Notes under the pieces: generated by a model
Seen by the model: the letters and a program-made list of their open reading frames with translations, nothing else
Database searches by the model: none
Told to the model about the DNA's origin: nothing
Source: JBGVMW01 sp045125095
GTDB lineage: Bacteria > Bacillota > Clostridia > Lachnospirales > Lachnospiraceae
Length of the DNA stretch: 64,000 bases
Assembly: GCA_045125095.1 (NCBI GenBank)
Contig: JBGVMW010000141.1
Coordinates: 1 to 64,000, forward strand
Direction: 5' to 3'
Position numbers and translations under genes: made by a program
In this document: positions 25,611-35,259 of the stretch, one piece after another
How the letters are laid out: the number at the start of each line of letters is the position of its first letter
How positions within the stretch are numbered: position 1 is the first letter of the stretch

Positions 25611-26072
25611 TTGATTGCTGCTGTGATGGATTGCAATTACAGACGAATACCGAATGCATGTATTGTGGCAGGCGGTGTGATGGGTTTGCTTATGCAGGGA
25701 ATCCAGTATAGTGTAAGTGGCATTGTCAATTGGGTGTTTGCTTGCGTGATTGTGTTTGCACTGGGGATTCCGTTGTATTTCCTGCATCAATTAGGGGCTG
25801 GAGATTGTAAATTATGTATGGTTACGGCAGGTTTTTTGGGTATTAATAAAGGAGCAGTGTGCCTTGGCATGGCATTTATAGTAGCAGGAATCTGGGCAAT
25901 TATGGTAATCGCAGTTTTGGTGGTGAGAAAATTGCGTGAGACAGGCTTTGTGCTATGTGTTCAAAATTTATATTATCAGAAGCGGATGTTTCTGGAAAAT
26001 GGATGGAGAAAACGCACACTTCCAATGGCAGTACCTGTGTTTCTGTCGTATCTGATGTGTATGTTTTTGTAA
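25611..26072 (+). CDS. Tad prepilin peptidase (A24 family, TadV/CpaA type), 5' end uncertain
   Basis: 153 residues from TTG 25611. Both catalytic Asp motifs are present: VMDCNYRRIPN near the start and GAGDCKL near 65, with four to five membrane helices. It cleaves the leader of Flp-type prepilins. Protein-like sequence continues in frame upstream to about 25560 (GVAKIADYSFGIVLL, the first membrane helix), next to a strong AAGGAGGG site at 25553-25560, but no in-frame start codon is present; the TTG at 25567 is in another frame. The true N-terminus is therefore unresolved. First gene of the Tad cluster. Confidence 0.75.
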   Translation: MIAAVMDCNYRRIPNACIVAGGVMGLLMQGIQYSVSGIVNWVFACVIVFALGIPLYFLHQLGAGDCKLCMVTAGFLGINKGAVCLGMAFIVAGIWAIMVIAVLVVRKLRETGFVLCVQNLYYQKRMFLENGWRKRTLPMAVPVFLSYLMCMFL

Positions 26073-26137
26073 AAAGTAGATGAATGGTAAGTATGAGGGT
26101 AGAAATCGTTACATTAAATTTATGATTAGGAGAAAGT

Positions 26138-27139
26138 GTGAAAGAAAAAATACTTGCGATTGTCAATCGCGACAAAGTCTATGCAGACAGGTTGGCATCC
26201 TATCTGGAGAGTCAGGAGACAATTCCTTTATATCCCCATGTATTTGTCAATGCAGACGAATGTAAAAAGTACATAGAACAACATCCTGTAGAGATGATAT
26301 TGGTGGATCAGGAACAGAAAGAGGCGTTTCGTCAACATACAAAACGGGTTATGCTTCTGTCGGAGGATAAACTGGTGACTAAGAAGGAAGAATTCGTCTA
26401 TGTGTATAAATATCAGAGAGCAGATCGGCTGGTTTGTTCCCTGTTAGAGTGGTATGTGCAATCGCTGTCGGGAAGTGCTGGATGGAAATATAACATGGCT
26501 GAAAAGAAAATAGTTGGAATCTATTCTCCTGTGAATCGCTGTGGAAAGACTACATTTGGATTGTTATACAGCAGGATGCTGGCAAGAAAACAAAAGGTAT
26601 TGTTTATGAATTTAGAGCCATTTTCAGGTCTGTCCGGAAGATTCGATTTTCATGAAGATGGAAATTTGTCCGATGTGCTGTATTACATAAAAGAGCGAAA
26701 GGAGACCATTTTCCATTATATCCAGACAGCAGTAGAAAAGCGTGATGGACTGTATATTTTACCTCCGGTGCTGGTTCAGTCGGATATTGGTGCATTGGAG
26801 GAGGAAGATTGGAATTGGTTTTTTAGCGAACTTGTGGGAAAGAGTGATTATGATGTCATTGTTGTAGAATTAAGCAACAGTATGCGCGATATGCAGGTGG
26901 GTTTTCAGGAATGCAGTAAATTATTAGTGCCATCTTTAAGAGACTACTCATCAGCGGTCAAGATAGAGGAATTGAAAAAATATCTTGAAAAAACAGGACA
27001 GCAGAAATGCTTAAGTGTGATGGAGATTCTTTATTTACCTAAGGTGAATGCATGGGGAAATGAGGAAGAACTCTGGTCTTGTATGAATGAGGAATACACG
27101 GAATATTTGACAGCATTGGTTGAAAAAGAACAGGAGTAA
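26138..27139 (+). CDS. tadZ: Tad pilus localisation protein, TadZ/CpaE-like ATPase
   Basis: 333 residues from GTG 26138 (AGGAGAAAG upstream). An N-terminal receiver-like domain without obvious phosphoacceptor (1-120) is followed by a ParA/MinD-like domain starting KKIVGIYSPVNRCGKTTFGL near 128, with an intact GKTT. TadZ positions the Tad secretion machine. It sits directly upstream of the TadA ATPase gene, with one base between the stop and the next start. Confidence 0.85.
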   Translation: MKEKILAIVNRDKVYADRLASYLESQETIPLYPHVFVNADECKKYIEQHPVEMILVDQEQKEAFRQHTKRVMLLSEDKLVTKKEEFVYVYKYQRADRLVCSLLEWYVQSLSGSAGWKYNMAEKKIVGIYSPVNRCGKTTFGLLYSRMLARKQKVLFMNLEPFSGLSGRFDFHEDGNLSDVLYYIKERKETIFHYIQTAVEKRDGLYILPPVLVQSDIGALEEEDWNWFFSELVGKSDYDVIVVELSNSMRDMQVGFQECSKLLVPSLRDYSSAVKIEELKKYLEKTGQQKCLSVMEILYLPKVNAWGNEEELWSCMNEEYTEYLTALVEKEQE

Positions 27140-27140
27140 T

Positions 27141-28367
27141 ATGCAGAGCGAGAAAATGGAAGTGTGGAAAACACAGCTACAAGAGTATTTTTACAATGAG
27201 GTGGATATCACAAGGGAGGTGACTGACGAGGAGATATCGGAAATGCTGAATGCAGGATTACATGCATTGGCAAAGGAATGTTATATCAGTGTGCTGGAAA
27301 GGCAGATAGTAAAGAAGAATGTATTTTATGCCGTTCGAAAACTGGATGTATTGCAGACATTGCTTGATGATGATTCGATTACAGAAATTATGATTAATGG
27401 ATATGATACCATATATGTGGAACGGGCGGGCAGATTGTTTCGATGGGACAAAACATTTGATTCAAAAGAAAAACTAGAAGATGTGGTGCAGCAGATTACA
27501 TCTGCCTGTAACCGTACAGTTAACGAAGCATCGCCTATTGTAGATGCGAGACTTCCTAATGGAGCCAGAGTAAATGTTGTATTGCCACCAGTAGCATTAA
27601 ATGGACCAATTGTCACCATTCGAAGATTTCCGGAGCATCCAATACAAATGGAAGACTTAATCCGTTTTGGAGCCTTGGATAAAGAGGTGGCAGATTTTTT
27701 AAAAATGTTAGTAAAGGCAAAATACAATATTTTTATCAGCGGTGGAACCGGTTCAGGTAAGACAACTTTTTTAAATGCTTTGTCCTCCTTTATTCCATCA
27801 GAAGAGCGTATTATTACCATTGAAGATAGTGCAGAATTGCAAATTCAGGGAATTGGTAATCTGGTACGATTAGAAACCAGGGCAATGAATGGCGAAGGCA
27901 GCAGGGAGATTACAATTCGGGATTTGATAAAGGCATCCTTGCGTATGCGGCCGGACAGAGTGGTGGTTGGAGAAATCAGAGGTGCCGAGGCGGTGGATTT
28001 ATTAAGTGCAATGAATACAGGACACGATGGATCGCTTAGTACAGGTCATGGAAACTCCCCCGGAGATATGTTAAGTCGCATGGAAACGATGGTATTGATG
28101 GGGATGGATATTCCACTAGAATCTGTGCGAAGGCAGATTGCATCTGCGATTGATATTATGGTACATCTTGGACGATTGCGGGATAAGAGTAGAAAGGTGT
28201 TGGAAATTAGTGAAATTACAGGTATGGATAATGGAGAAATTCAAATCCGTCCACTGTATATATTTGAAGAAGAAAAAGAAGTGGAAGGAAAAATTCTGGG
28301 CAAATTGGTTTCAAAACAAAGTCTTTTCGCTGTGGACAAGCTTAAGGCAGCAGGACTGTACCAGTAA
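27141..28367 (+). CDS. tadA: Tad pilus assembly ATPase, TadA/CpaF family
   Basis: 408 residues from ATG 27141 (CAGGAG 4 bases upstream; an upstream in-frame start would overlap tadZ). N-terminal domain about 60-180, then the secretion ATPase core with Walker A ISGGTGSGKTTF near 190, Asp box, Walker B-like VVGEIRGAEAVDLL near 275 and His box TGHGNSPGDML near 300. It powers extension (and possibly retraction) of the Flp pilus. Confidence 0.93.
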   Translation: MQSEKMEVWKTQLQEYFYNEVDITREVTDEEISEMLNAGLHALAKECYISVLERQIVKKNVFYAVRKLDVLQTLLDDDSITEIMINGYDTIYVERAGRLFRWDKTFDSKEKLEDVVQQITSACNRTVNEASPIVDARLPNGARVNVVLPPVALNGPIVTIRRFPEHPIQMEDLIRFGALDKEVADFLKMLVKAKYNIFISGGTGSGKTTFLNALSSFIPSEERIITIEDSAELQIQGIGNLVRLETRAMNGEGSREITIRDLIKASLRMRPDRVVVGEIRGAEAVDLLSAMNTGHDGSLSTGHGNSPGDMLSRMETMVLMGMDIPLESVRRQIASAIDIMVHLGRLRDKSRKVLEISEITGMDNGEIQIRPLYIFEEEKEVEGKILGKLVSKQSLFAVDKLKAAGLYQ

Positions 28368-28383
28368 TACACATGGAGAAAGA

Positions 28384-29118
28384 TTGTATGAACAATATAC
28401 ATTATCCAGAAAAGAATGGATAATTCTGATTGGAAAATATATTGGATTTGCTGGTATTACCGGCTATTTATTCTACCGTTCTGTATTGGCATCTATGGCA
28501 TTATTTCTGTTAATGATTCCCGGTTATCAAAAAGAAAAAACGCGGAAAGTGGCACAACGCAAAGCTCTTTTAAAATCCCAGTTTAAGGATGGTATATTAG
28601 CTGTCAGTAGTGCGTTGCAGGCTGGGTATTCTGTAGAAAACGGATTTCGTGAGGCTGTGAAAGACTTGATACGCATGTATGGGGAAGATGGGCTTCTTAC
28701 AGAAGAATTTTTAATTTTATGTCATAAGATGGAACAGAATGAAAGTATTGAAGTAGCATTGGATAATTTGGCGTGGAGAAGTGGGATTGAGGAAATCAAA
28801 AGTTTTGCAGAGGTATTTCATGCGGGGAAAAGAGCTGGGGGAGATTTGGGCGTCATGATACGTGATACCGCAGATATTATTAGTATGAAGATAGAGGTGG
28901 AAGAAGAAATACAGACCATTCTCACAGGAAAACAAATGGAGGAGAAGGTTATGCGTCTGGTTCCATTTTGTATCATCTTTTATATTGATGTTACATCTCC
29001 TGGATTTTTTTCCGTTATGTATGGAAATATAACTGGAGTTCTCATTATGTCGGCGTGTCTTCTGGTGTATGGTTTTGCAGTCTGGCTTGGAGAACGGATT
29101 ATGAATATTTCCATGTAG
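28384..29118 (+). CDS. tadB: Tad inner-membrane assembly protein, TadB-like
   Basis: About 244 residues from TTG 28384; GGAGA lies 4 bases upstream, and no in-frame ATG is available between the tadA stop and the first membrane helix. Two membrane helices near the N-terminus (about 15-50) and two at the C-terminus (about 180-235) flank a GspF-type helical cytosolic domain (SSALQAGYSVENGFREAV, then RSGIEEIKSFAEVFHAGK). It forms the platform with TadC. Confidence 0.85.
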   Translation: MYEQYTLSRKEWIILIGKYIGFAGITGYLFYRSVLASMALFLLMIPGYQKEKTRKVAQRKALLKSQFKDGILAVSSALQAGYSVENGFREAVKDLIRMYGEDGLLTEEFLILCHKMEQNESIEVALDNLAWRSGIEEIKSFAEVFHAGKRAGGDLGVMIRDTADIISMKIEVEEEIQTILTGKQMEEKVMRLVPFCIIFYIDVTSPGFFSVMYGNITGVLIMSACLLVYGFAVWLGERIMNISM

Positions 29119-29134
29119 ATGTGAGGTGAAAAAA

Positions 29135-30490
29135 GTGAAGACAGTAAAGAAAATTTCCCGTGGGATCTACGTGTGGATGTGTCATCATACGATTACTAAA
29201 AATCTGGTATCAAAAAAATTAGTATATAAACAGTACCATATCTTAGCTCCTGGAAAAGTAAAAGAACAGGTTGCAGCATTTTATGAAAAGAAAATTACTT
29301 GCATTTTAGTTGTATTTTTTGCGACGGTTGCTATTTGTATCATAGCAATTCTTACAGAGGAGGATACATTGTCTCAAGGAATGCTGTACCGAAACAATTA
29401 TAATCAAGGGGAAAAGGCAGAAGAATTACTGGCGAAGATACCAGAATTAGATGCAGAAAAGGATATGGAAATCATACTCAGCGAAAGACAGTACTCTGAG
29501 GAACAGGCAAAAGAATATCTGCAAAAAGTAAAGTTGGATTTAGAGAAAGAAATCCTTGGAGAAAATGTAGCTTTGGGTGAGGTTAGTCATAATCTGAATC
29601 TTGTAGGAAAAATGAATGGCTATCCGGTAAGCATTGCATGGGAGACTTCGGATGATACCATTGTGAACGAAGATGGAGAGCTTATAAGGGAAGATATTCC
29701 GGAAATTGGATTACACTGTACGCTCACAGCAACGCTATCCTGTGGAGAAATAAAGGAATCACTGCAATATGAAATATGCGTAAAGCCACCTATTAGGACA
29801 ATAGAGGAAGAAGTGTTTCTTGGTTTGCAGAAAGCAATTAAGGAAGCGGATGTAAAACAGGATGAGGAGATAACATTGGTTCTGCCCACAGAAGTACAGG
29901 GATATGACATTGTGTATGAAAGAAAAGAGATGAACCACTGGTTAATGTTTTTGTTGCTTGGATGCGTGGCAATGTTTATGATATCGGCTGGAATGGAAAA
30001 AGACTTAGATAAAGCCATTAAGGAACGGGAAAGGTGTATGAAAGAGGAGTACCCGGAGATGGTTAGTATGTTTAGTATGTTGATATGTGCCGGTATGACA
30101 GTAAAGGGGGCGTTTCAAAAAATAGCTTATGAGTATGAGGAAACAAAAGTTAAGCAGAAGAAATATCTTTTAGAAGAAATGTTATATGCCTGCAGACAGA
30201 TGCAATGTGGGACAGCAGAAATTAAGGCATATGAGCAATTTGGCAGACGGTGTGGAACATCTTCCTGCAATAAATTTTCCGCATTGCTAATACAACATGT
30301 AAAGAAGGGAAGCAGAGGTCTTAGTGAAACGTTAAAGCAGGAGGCTGCTTATGCCATGGCAGAAAAGAAAAATGGTGCCAAGCGGTTAGGCGAGGAAGCA
30401 TCAACCAAGTTACTGCTGCCTATGGGTTTGATGCTTGTTGTGGTTTTAGTCATCATTATGGTGCCGGCAATGTTTTCTTTTACCGTTTAG
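29135..30490 (+). CDS. tadC: Tad inner-membrane assembly protein, TadC-like with large insert
   Basis: About 451 residues from GTG 29135 (TGAGGTG 6 bases upstream; GTG 29126 is in frame but overlaps that site). A membrane helix near 55-75 is followed by an extracellular domain of about 170 residues, then a second helix (MFLLLGCVAMFMISAG) and a GspF-like domain (EEYPEMVSMFSMLICAGMTV) with a C-terminal helix. The typical TadC is shorter; the extracellular insert is a clostridial feature worth noting. Confidence 0.82.
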   Translation: MKTVKKISRGIYVWMCHHTITKNLVSKKLVYKQYHILAPGKVKEQVAAFYEKKITCILVVFFATVAICIIAILTEEDTLSQGMLYRNNYNQGEKAEELLAKIPELDAEKDMEIILSERQYSEEQAKEYLQKVKLDLEKEILGENVALGEVSHNLNLVGKMNGYPVSIAWETSDDTIVNEDGELIREDIPEIGLHCTLTATLSCGEIKESLQYEICVKPPIRTIEEEVFLGLQKAIKEADVKQDEEITLVLPTEVQGYDIVYERKEMNHWLMFLLLGCVAMFMISAGMEKDLDKAIKERERCMKEEYPEMVSMFSMLICAGMTVKGAFQKIAYEYEETKVKQKKYLLEEMLYACRQMQCGTAEIKAYEQFGRRCGTSSCNKFSALLIQHVKKGSRGLSETLKQEAAYAMAEKKNGAKRLGEEASTKLLLPMGLMLVVVLVIIMVPAMFSFTV

Positions 30491-30567
30491 TTGCATGTCA
30501 TATTTCCAGGGACATGTAGTTTGTAGGAATGCACTTTCAAATAAGTACTGGGAAAGGGGGTGAGTGT

Positions 30568-30735
30568 ATGCAGTGGTTAAAGAGATTCTGGGAGGAAGAA
30601 GATGGTATGGGTACCATAGAGATGATATTAATCATCGTAATCATTATTGCCTTGGTCATTGTATTCCGTAAGAAGTTAAATTCATTAATTAATACCCTAT
30701 TTAGTAGAATCAATGGCGATATTAAGGAGGTATAG
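30568..30735 (+). CDS. Flp-type (type IVb) pilin
   Basis: 55 residues from ATG 30568 (GGGGGTGAGTG upstream). A short charged leader ends in EEEDGMGTIEMIL, where prepilin peptidase would cut after Gly before the conserved Glu. A single hydrophobic helix (IIVIIIALVIVF) and a small C-terminus follow. Flp pilins polymerise into the Tad fibre. The following gene starts 6 bases after this stop. The length and leader fit the Flp1 family. Confidence 0.85.
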   Translation: MQWLKRFWEEEDGMGTIEMILIIVIIIALVIVFRKKLNSLINTLFSRINGDIKEV

Positions 30736-30741
30736 TAGAGG

Positions 30742-32124
30742 ATGAAGGGACACATAACCATATTTTTATGTCTGATTATGACAGTGACCTGTTCACTTGT
30801 ATATACCATAGTAGAGGGATGCCAAATACAGGCTTTGAAATGGAAAATGGAAGTAAGAACAGAACTGGATACCAATTATCTGCTATCCTACTATGATACC
30901 GTATTACGGGAAAAGTATGGTGTGTTTTTTCTCTCTGGCATGGACAGTGAGTCCCTTTCGAAGTTGTTAGAGAACTGTTCTGAGGAGTCTGGGAAAAGGC
31001 AGGCAGGCTCCTCAGATTATCTGGGAATGGAGATTACTGATATTGGAATTGATGGAGTAGTGTTAGCAACCGATAACAATGGCAGACCGTTTTTTGACCA
31101 GGCAGTCAAAGAAGAATACCAATATTTAGGAGAGGACGTTTCTGGGATGGTAGAAGATTTTCTTTCGTGGACAAGTCTGTTAGAAAAAGCAGATAAGAAA
31201 GAGACTGAAGGTGAGAAAATAAAAAATCAAAAGGTGGAGCTTGATCCGGAAACGAAAATTGATGAAGCAGAAAAGAAGAAGGCGGAGGAGCTAACGAATC
31301 CTGCGGATGTTGCGGAAGAATTGAAAAAAGATCAGAATGCTTGTTGGTTTGGTGATATCTCAGTATCTCAGAAAAAGGTAAATACAAGCACAGCATTAAG
31401 TAGACGTAAGCGAGAAAAAGGTAATCTTACATATGGGGCAGATGAGAATATTACGCAAACGGACAGGATTGTATATTTGGCTTATTTAATGAGACATTTT
31501 TCTACTTATCAAAATCCTAATGATGAAGGAACCTTGTCCTATGAAATGGAGTACATATTGAAAGGAAAAAATTCTGACCGAAAAAATGTAGAGGCTGTAG
31601 CGTTGGATATTTTAACTATTAGGGAAGCGTGTAATTTTATGTATTTGCTGAGTAATCAGGAAATGAGACAACAGGCAGAGGTATTAGCGGTAGCTTTGAC
31701 TGGATATTTAGGAAATGGTCTTGTAGTAAAGGTAACAGAATATTTGATTTTATTTGCATGGGCAGGCGGGGAAAGCGTGTTAGATGTAAAAAATTTATTG
31801 CAGGAAAAAAAGGTTCCATTGATGAAGAATGAAGAAACATGGCAGTTGTCGCTGACAGGCATGACAGATACGTCGTCGGTTATGAACGAAAGAAAAGAAG
31901 CAAAGGGTGGGTTATGCTATGAAGATTACCTTAAAATCTTATTGTTTCATTCTGCGGAGCGGCAATTGATTTTGCGCGCTATGGATGTTATGGAATGGGA
32001 GGTGCAGCGAATTGCAGAAGATAATACTTTTAAAATGGACGAGTGTGTAGGTGGCTTTCAGACAACATACCAATATCAAAGTAATGGTCAGGAATATGTA
32101 TATGAAAAAATAGCAGGTTATTAG
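30742..32124 (+). CDS. Tad-cluster exported protein (DUF5702-like)
   Basis: 460 residues. One N-terminal membrane helix (MKGHITIFLCLIMTVTCSLV) and a long extracellular part. The central region (about 130-200) is rich in Lys/Glu and probably a coiled or flexible linker; a compact C-terminal domain starts near 235. This matches the DUF5702 proteins found in clostridial Tad loci, as far as memory allows. Likely a pilus-associated surface component. The site AAGGAGGTATAG lies upstream. Confidence 0.6.
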   Translation: MKGHITIFLCLIMTVTCSLVYTIVEGCQIQALKWKMEVRTELDTNYLLSYYDTVLREKYGVFFLSGMDSESLSKLLENCSEESGKRQAGSSDYLGMEITDIGIDGVVLATDNNGRPFFDQAVKEEYQYLGEDVSGMVEDFLSWTSLLEKADKKETEGEKIKNQKVELDPETKIDEAEKKKAEELTNPADVAEELKKDQNACWFGDISVSQKKVNTSTALSRRKREKGNLTYGADENITQTDRIVYLAYLMRHFSTYQNPNDEGTLSYEMEYILKGKNSDRKNVEAVALDILTIREACNFMYLLSNQEMRQQAEVLAVALTGYLGNGLVVKVTEYLILFAWAGGESVLDVKNLLQEKKVPLMKNEETWQLSLTGMTDTSSVMNERKEAKGGLCYEDYLKILLFHSAERQLILRAMDVMEWEVQRIAEDNTFKMDECVGGFQTTYQYQSNGQEYVYEKIAGY

Positions 32125-32209
32125 TATATGGAAAATTGCCTTCAGCACGAGGTATTGATTTGTAGGAATGAATTTTTAAACGTGTGTTAGGAAAGGAGGG
32201 AATGAACCG

Positions 32210-33124
32210 ATGTCTTTTTCTGAAAGGAATGGTAAACGTATTCAAATTAACAAGTATTTCAGAGTTCTTCATGTAAATAAGAGTCTAAGCAAATATTCTA
32301 TCCGGCCAGCACAGAACTGTGTGTTCCAAAAGAAGAGGACATCGTTTCATTTCTTCAATGCCAGTCTTACATTGGAGACGGCAATCGTGCTTCCTTTATT
32401 CCTGTGTGCAATTCTAACAATCTTAAGTATAGCACTTGTTTTCTTGACAGAAATAAAGGTACAGGATGCGCTGATGCAGACAGCGGAGGAATTATCCTGG
32501 AGTGTGTCTGTTTTTACGGATGATTCAGCGAAGCAGAAAGACAGTTTGAAAAAATATGCATCAGCAAGAATGCTTCTATGTTTGAAAGATTCTGTTGTCA
32601 GCCATCCTGTAATTTCTAATGGAGCATTAGGGATTGATTATAGTAAGAGCACATACTTAGAGCAGAAGGAGGAAATTCATCTCGTTGCTGAATATGATGC
32701 AGTATTGCCGATTGCATTGTTTGGAAAGCGAACGTATGGAATTAGGCAGGAAGCAGTGACAAGAGCATGGGTGGGGAATAGAACGAATGAGGAATATAGT
32801 AGTGACACGCAATATGTATACATTACAAAGTATGGTACCGTGTATCATTTGACAAAAGATTGCAGATATCTAACGAGAGAAATACAGTCTGTTAGGTCTA
32901 CTGATTTAGTGAGTATAAGAAATGCAAAGGGAGGAATCTATAAATCCTGCCAGCAATGTGCGAAAGATATCCTGGTGGAGAAACAAATTATTCTATATAT
33001 CACGTTGTATGGTGAGAGGTATCATACAGATAAAAATTGCAGCACTTTAAAAAGATATATTCAAAAAATAAAGAAAGAGAATGTGGGAAATAAGAATTGT
33101 TGTAGTGTATGTGGAGGAGAGTGA
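32210..33124 (+). CDS. TadE-like pseudopilin with C-terminal Cys-rich domain
   Basis: 304 residues. Preceded by about 50 basic residues, the TadE-type hydrophobic helix starts ASLTLETAIVLPLFLCAIL near 53. The C-terminal third has two similar Cys/His units: YHLTKDCRYL ... SCQQC and YHTDKNCSTL ... CCSVC, suggesting metal binding. TadE/F pseudopilins are cut by the same prepilin peptidase and help build the fibre. AAAGGAGGG lies 10 bases upstream of ATG. Confidence 0.75.
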   Translation: MSFSERNGKRIQINKYFRVLHVNKSLSKYSIRPAQNCVFQKKRTSFHFFNASLTLETAIVLPLFLCAILTILSIALVFLTEIKVQDALMQTAEELSWSVSVFTDDSAKQKDSLKKYASARMLLCLKDSVVSHPVISNGALGIDYSKSTYLEQKEEIHLVAEYDAVLPIALFGKRTYGIRQEAVTRAWVGNRTNEEYSSDTQYVYITKYGTVYHLTKDCRYLTREIQSVRSTDLVSIRNAKGGIYKSCQQCAKDILVEKQIILYITLYGERYHTDKNCSTLKRYIQKIKKENVGNKNCCSVCGGE

Positions 33125-33130
33125 GTAGAT

Positions 33131-33559
33131 GTGGTAACGATTTGGTTAAGTGGTTTATTGACAATTGGTACCTGTTGTGATATCAGAACGAGAAAGTTGC
33201 CTATGGCGTTACTTCTTATGGGAGGTATGTCGGGAATACTGTATCAATGTTTTGTAAATGGTATTGTTGGTATTACGCAGTTTAGTGGAATGATAGTGGG
33301 AATGCTCATGATTGGCGTAAGCACAATTAGCAAGATTGGAATGGGGCTAGGAGATGGTGTGTTATTTCTTGTGCTGGGAATGTTCTATCCATTTTTTCAT
33401 ATGGTAGAGTTGCTTACGAAGTCTTCCATTCTGGCTGGTGTATACGGATTGCTATTAATGGGATGTAGAAAGGGAAACTTGAAGACAGAATTGCCGTTTG
33501 TTCCATTTGTATTACTTCAATATATATTGTTACAGTTAATGAATGGTGGGAGCTGGTAG
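33131..33559 (+). CDS. Second A24 prepilin peptidase of the Tad cluster
   Basis: 142 residues, GTG start. Both Asp motifs are kept: CCDIRTRKLP near 17 and GLGDGVLF near 73, with four or five membrane helices. Two distinct peptidases in one cluster could serve the Flp pilin and the TadE-type pseudopilins separately. The start lies 6 bases after the preceding stop, with the GGAGG site inside the end of that gene. Confidence 0.85.
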   Translation: MVTIWLSGLLTIGTCCDIRTRKLPMALLLMGGMSGILYQCFVNGIVGITQFSGMIVGMLMIGVSTISKIGMGLGDGVLFLVLGMFYPFFHMVELLTKSSILAGVYGLLLMGCRKGNLKTELPFVPFVLLQYILLQLMNGGSW

Positions 33560-33602
33560 CTTGCAGTTAGTATGTTGCCATAGTAGTGGATTGGAGGTAT
33601 AT

Positions 33603-34025
33603 GTGAGAAAATGGATGAAAGGAAGTTATACAGTAGAAGCAGCGTTATTGCTTCCGGTGATTGTAATAGCATTATTGTCAATTCTTTATATTAGCTGTTA
33701 TATGTATGATTGCTGTCTTGTTGAGAAATCCATACATGCTGTTACCCTGAGAGGTGTATGTTATCAGGGAAGTGACAAAAAATGCAAAAAATATATGCAG
33801 AATGAATGGAAGAAATTAACGAATGATAAATTGTTAGGAAGCAAAGTAAGTGAAGTAGACATTACCGTAAATGCTGTTTATGTAAAAGTATCCTGTAAGA
33901 CAGAATTTAAGCTGTCAGAATTGTACAAAAAAGCATTTTCTGATACTTATGAAGTCACTAGACTGCGAATAAGAGGAACTGATTATATCAGAACCCAGTA
34001 TATTATGAAGGAGGCACTGGATTGA
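33603..34025 (+). CDS. TadE/TadF-like pseudopilin
   Basis: 140 residues from GTG 33603 (GGAGG 5 bases upstream; the reading frame is open from 33543 but has no better start). A short basic leader MKGS leads to YTVEAALLLPVIVIALLSIL, a TadE-type helix with the conserved Glu. Several Cys follow (SCYMYDCC, CYQG, KKC). It overlaps the next gene by 4 bases, so the two are translationally coupled. Confidence 0.78.
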   Translation: MRKWMKGSYTVEAALLLPVIVIALLSILYISCYMYDCCLVEKSIHAVTLRGVCYQGSDKKCKKYMQNEWKKLTNDKLLGSKVSEVDITVNAVYVKVSCKTEFKLSELYKKAFSDTYEVTRLRIRGTDYIRTQYIMKEALD

Positions 34026-35191
34026 TTACACATTATCAGAGAGAATTGCAACATAATTATCTTATTTTGAAGGAAGAAAATAAAACAGAAGAAATGAAGT
34101 TGTGGGAAACAGATTATAGAATACCAATGCTTTCCAATAATAACGTGAATGGATTGTTGCCGACAAAGGTGCATTATGAAAATGGTCAGGTTGAATTTTA
34201 TTATGAAATCAGTTCTAAGCAATCATTAGACAGAATTGTAGAAAAAATTTCTATGGATTACACAAGGTTGAAGCGTTTGATAAAAGACGTAAAAAAGGTA
34301 TTGCAGGAGTTAGAATTGTATCTTCTTCCGGAAGATGGATTGCTATTGCGACCAGAGTATATTTTTATGAATATGGATACCGGTCAGTATGATTTCTGCT
34401 ATTATCCATGGTGGCATGAGTCAGCTAAGGTGGGCATGCATAAGCTATTGGAATATCTTTTGAATTATCTGAATTATCAAGATAAAACAGGTGTGGCAGC
34501 TGCTTATGAATGGTATCGGTTAGCTGGAACAGAGAATTTTTCTATCAGGGAAATGGAAGTTTCATCGGCATTTCGGCCACAGGTGGAAATAAGAAAAGAA
34601 GATATATTTAAGGAAACCTCGGAAATGAAAGGTGAATATATGCCGGAGTGGACAGATGATGACACTGAGGAGAAACTAACACTAAGTGGAGGTTTGTTTC
34701 AGAAACTATTTAAAAAGAAAGAGCTATCTTATGAAAAAGAGGATATCATACAGGAGAGAGAAGAAACGAAAAATAGTATGCTGAATAAGGGGGAACCAGC
34801 AGTTGCTATCTGCGAGCCTTCTGGTACATATGGAACGGAACATAATACAACTATTCCAAGGGATAGTACAATGTTTTTGAATCAAGGTCTGCAACCTGTT
34901 ACCAGGCGATTGGTGTGTAAAAACTCAGCAATGGAATCGGATTTTCTGTTGACAAAGTTTCCTTTTGTGATTGGTAAAGGAGAAGACTGGGCAGATGGTG
35001 TTTTGCAGAGTTGTTCCGTCAGTCGTATGCATGCCCAGGTTGAATGTGAGGAAGGGGAATATTATATCAGAGATTTGAATTCGACCAATGGAACCTTTGT
35101 AAATGGCGAACTATTAGAAATGAATGAAATTGTAAAATTAGAAGTAGGAGACAGGATTTGCTTTGCAGAAATTGAATATGATTTTCTGTGA
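34022..35191 (+). CDS. DUF6382-like protein with C-terminal FHA domain
   Basis: 389 residues from TTG 34022, overlapping the previous stop; AGGAGG lies about 8 bases upstream. The N-terminal 190 residues look like the DUF6382 domain seen with FHA in Lachnospiraceae. A charged linker follows, and the FHA domain (about 305-389) has the phosphothreonine-binding pattern S-R-x-H (SVSRMHAQVE) and N-S-T-N-G-T. It probably docks a phosphorylated partner; the Ser/Thr kinase with a TadZ-like domain at 13.5 kb is an obvious candidate. Last gene of the Tad cluster proper. Confidence 0.8.
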   Translation: MITHYQRELQHNYLILKEENKTEEMKLWETDYRIPMLSNNNVNGLLPTKVHYENGQVEFYYEISSKQSLDRIVEKISMDYTRLKRLIKDVKKVLQELELYLLPEDGLLLRPEYIFMNMDTGQYDFCYYPWWHESAKVGMHKLLEYLLNYLNYQDKTGVAAAYEWYRLAGTENFSIREMEVSSAFRPQVEIRKEDIFKETSEMKGEYMPEWTDDDTEEKLTLSGGLFQKLFKKKELSYEKEDIIQEREETKNSMLNKGEPAVAICEPSGTYGTEHNTTIPRDSTMFLNQGLQPVTRRLVCKNSAMESDFLLTKFPFVIGKGEDWADGVLQSCSVSRMHAQVECEEGEYYIRDLNSTNGTFVNGELLEMNEIVKLEVGDRICFAEIEYDFL

Positions 35192-35259
35192 CTATTGACA
35201 CCACTTTGCAGAAATGTTAAGTTAGATAAAGCATGTGGTTAAGTGAAGGAGCAGAAGTT

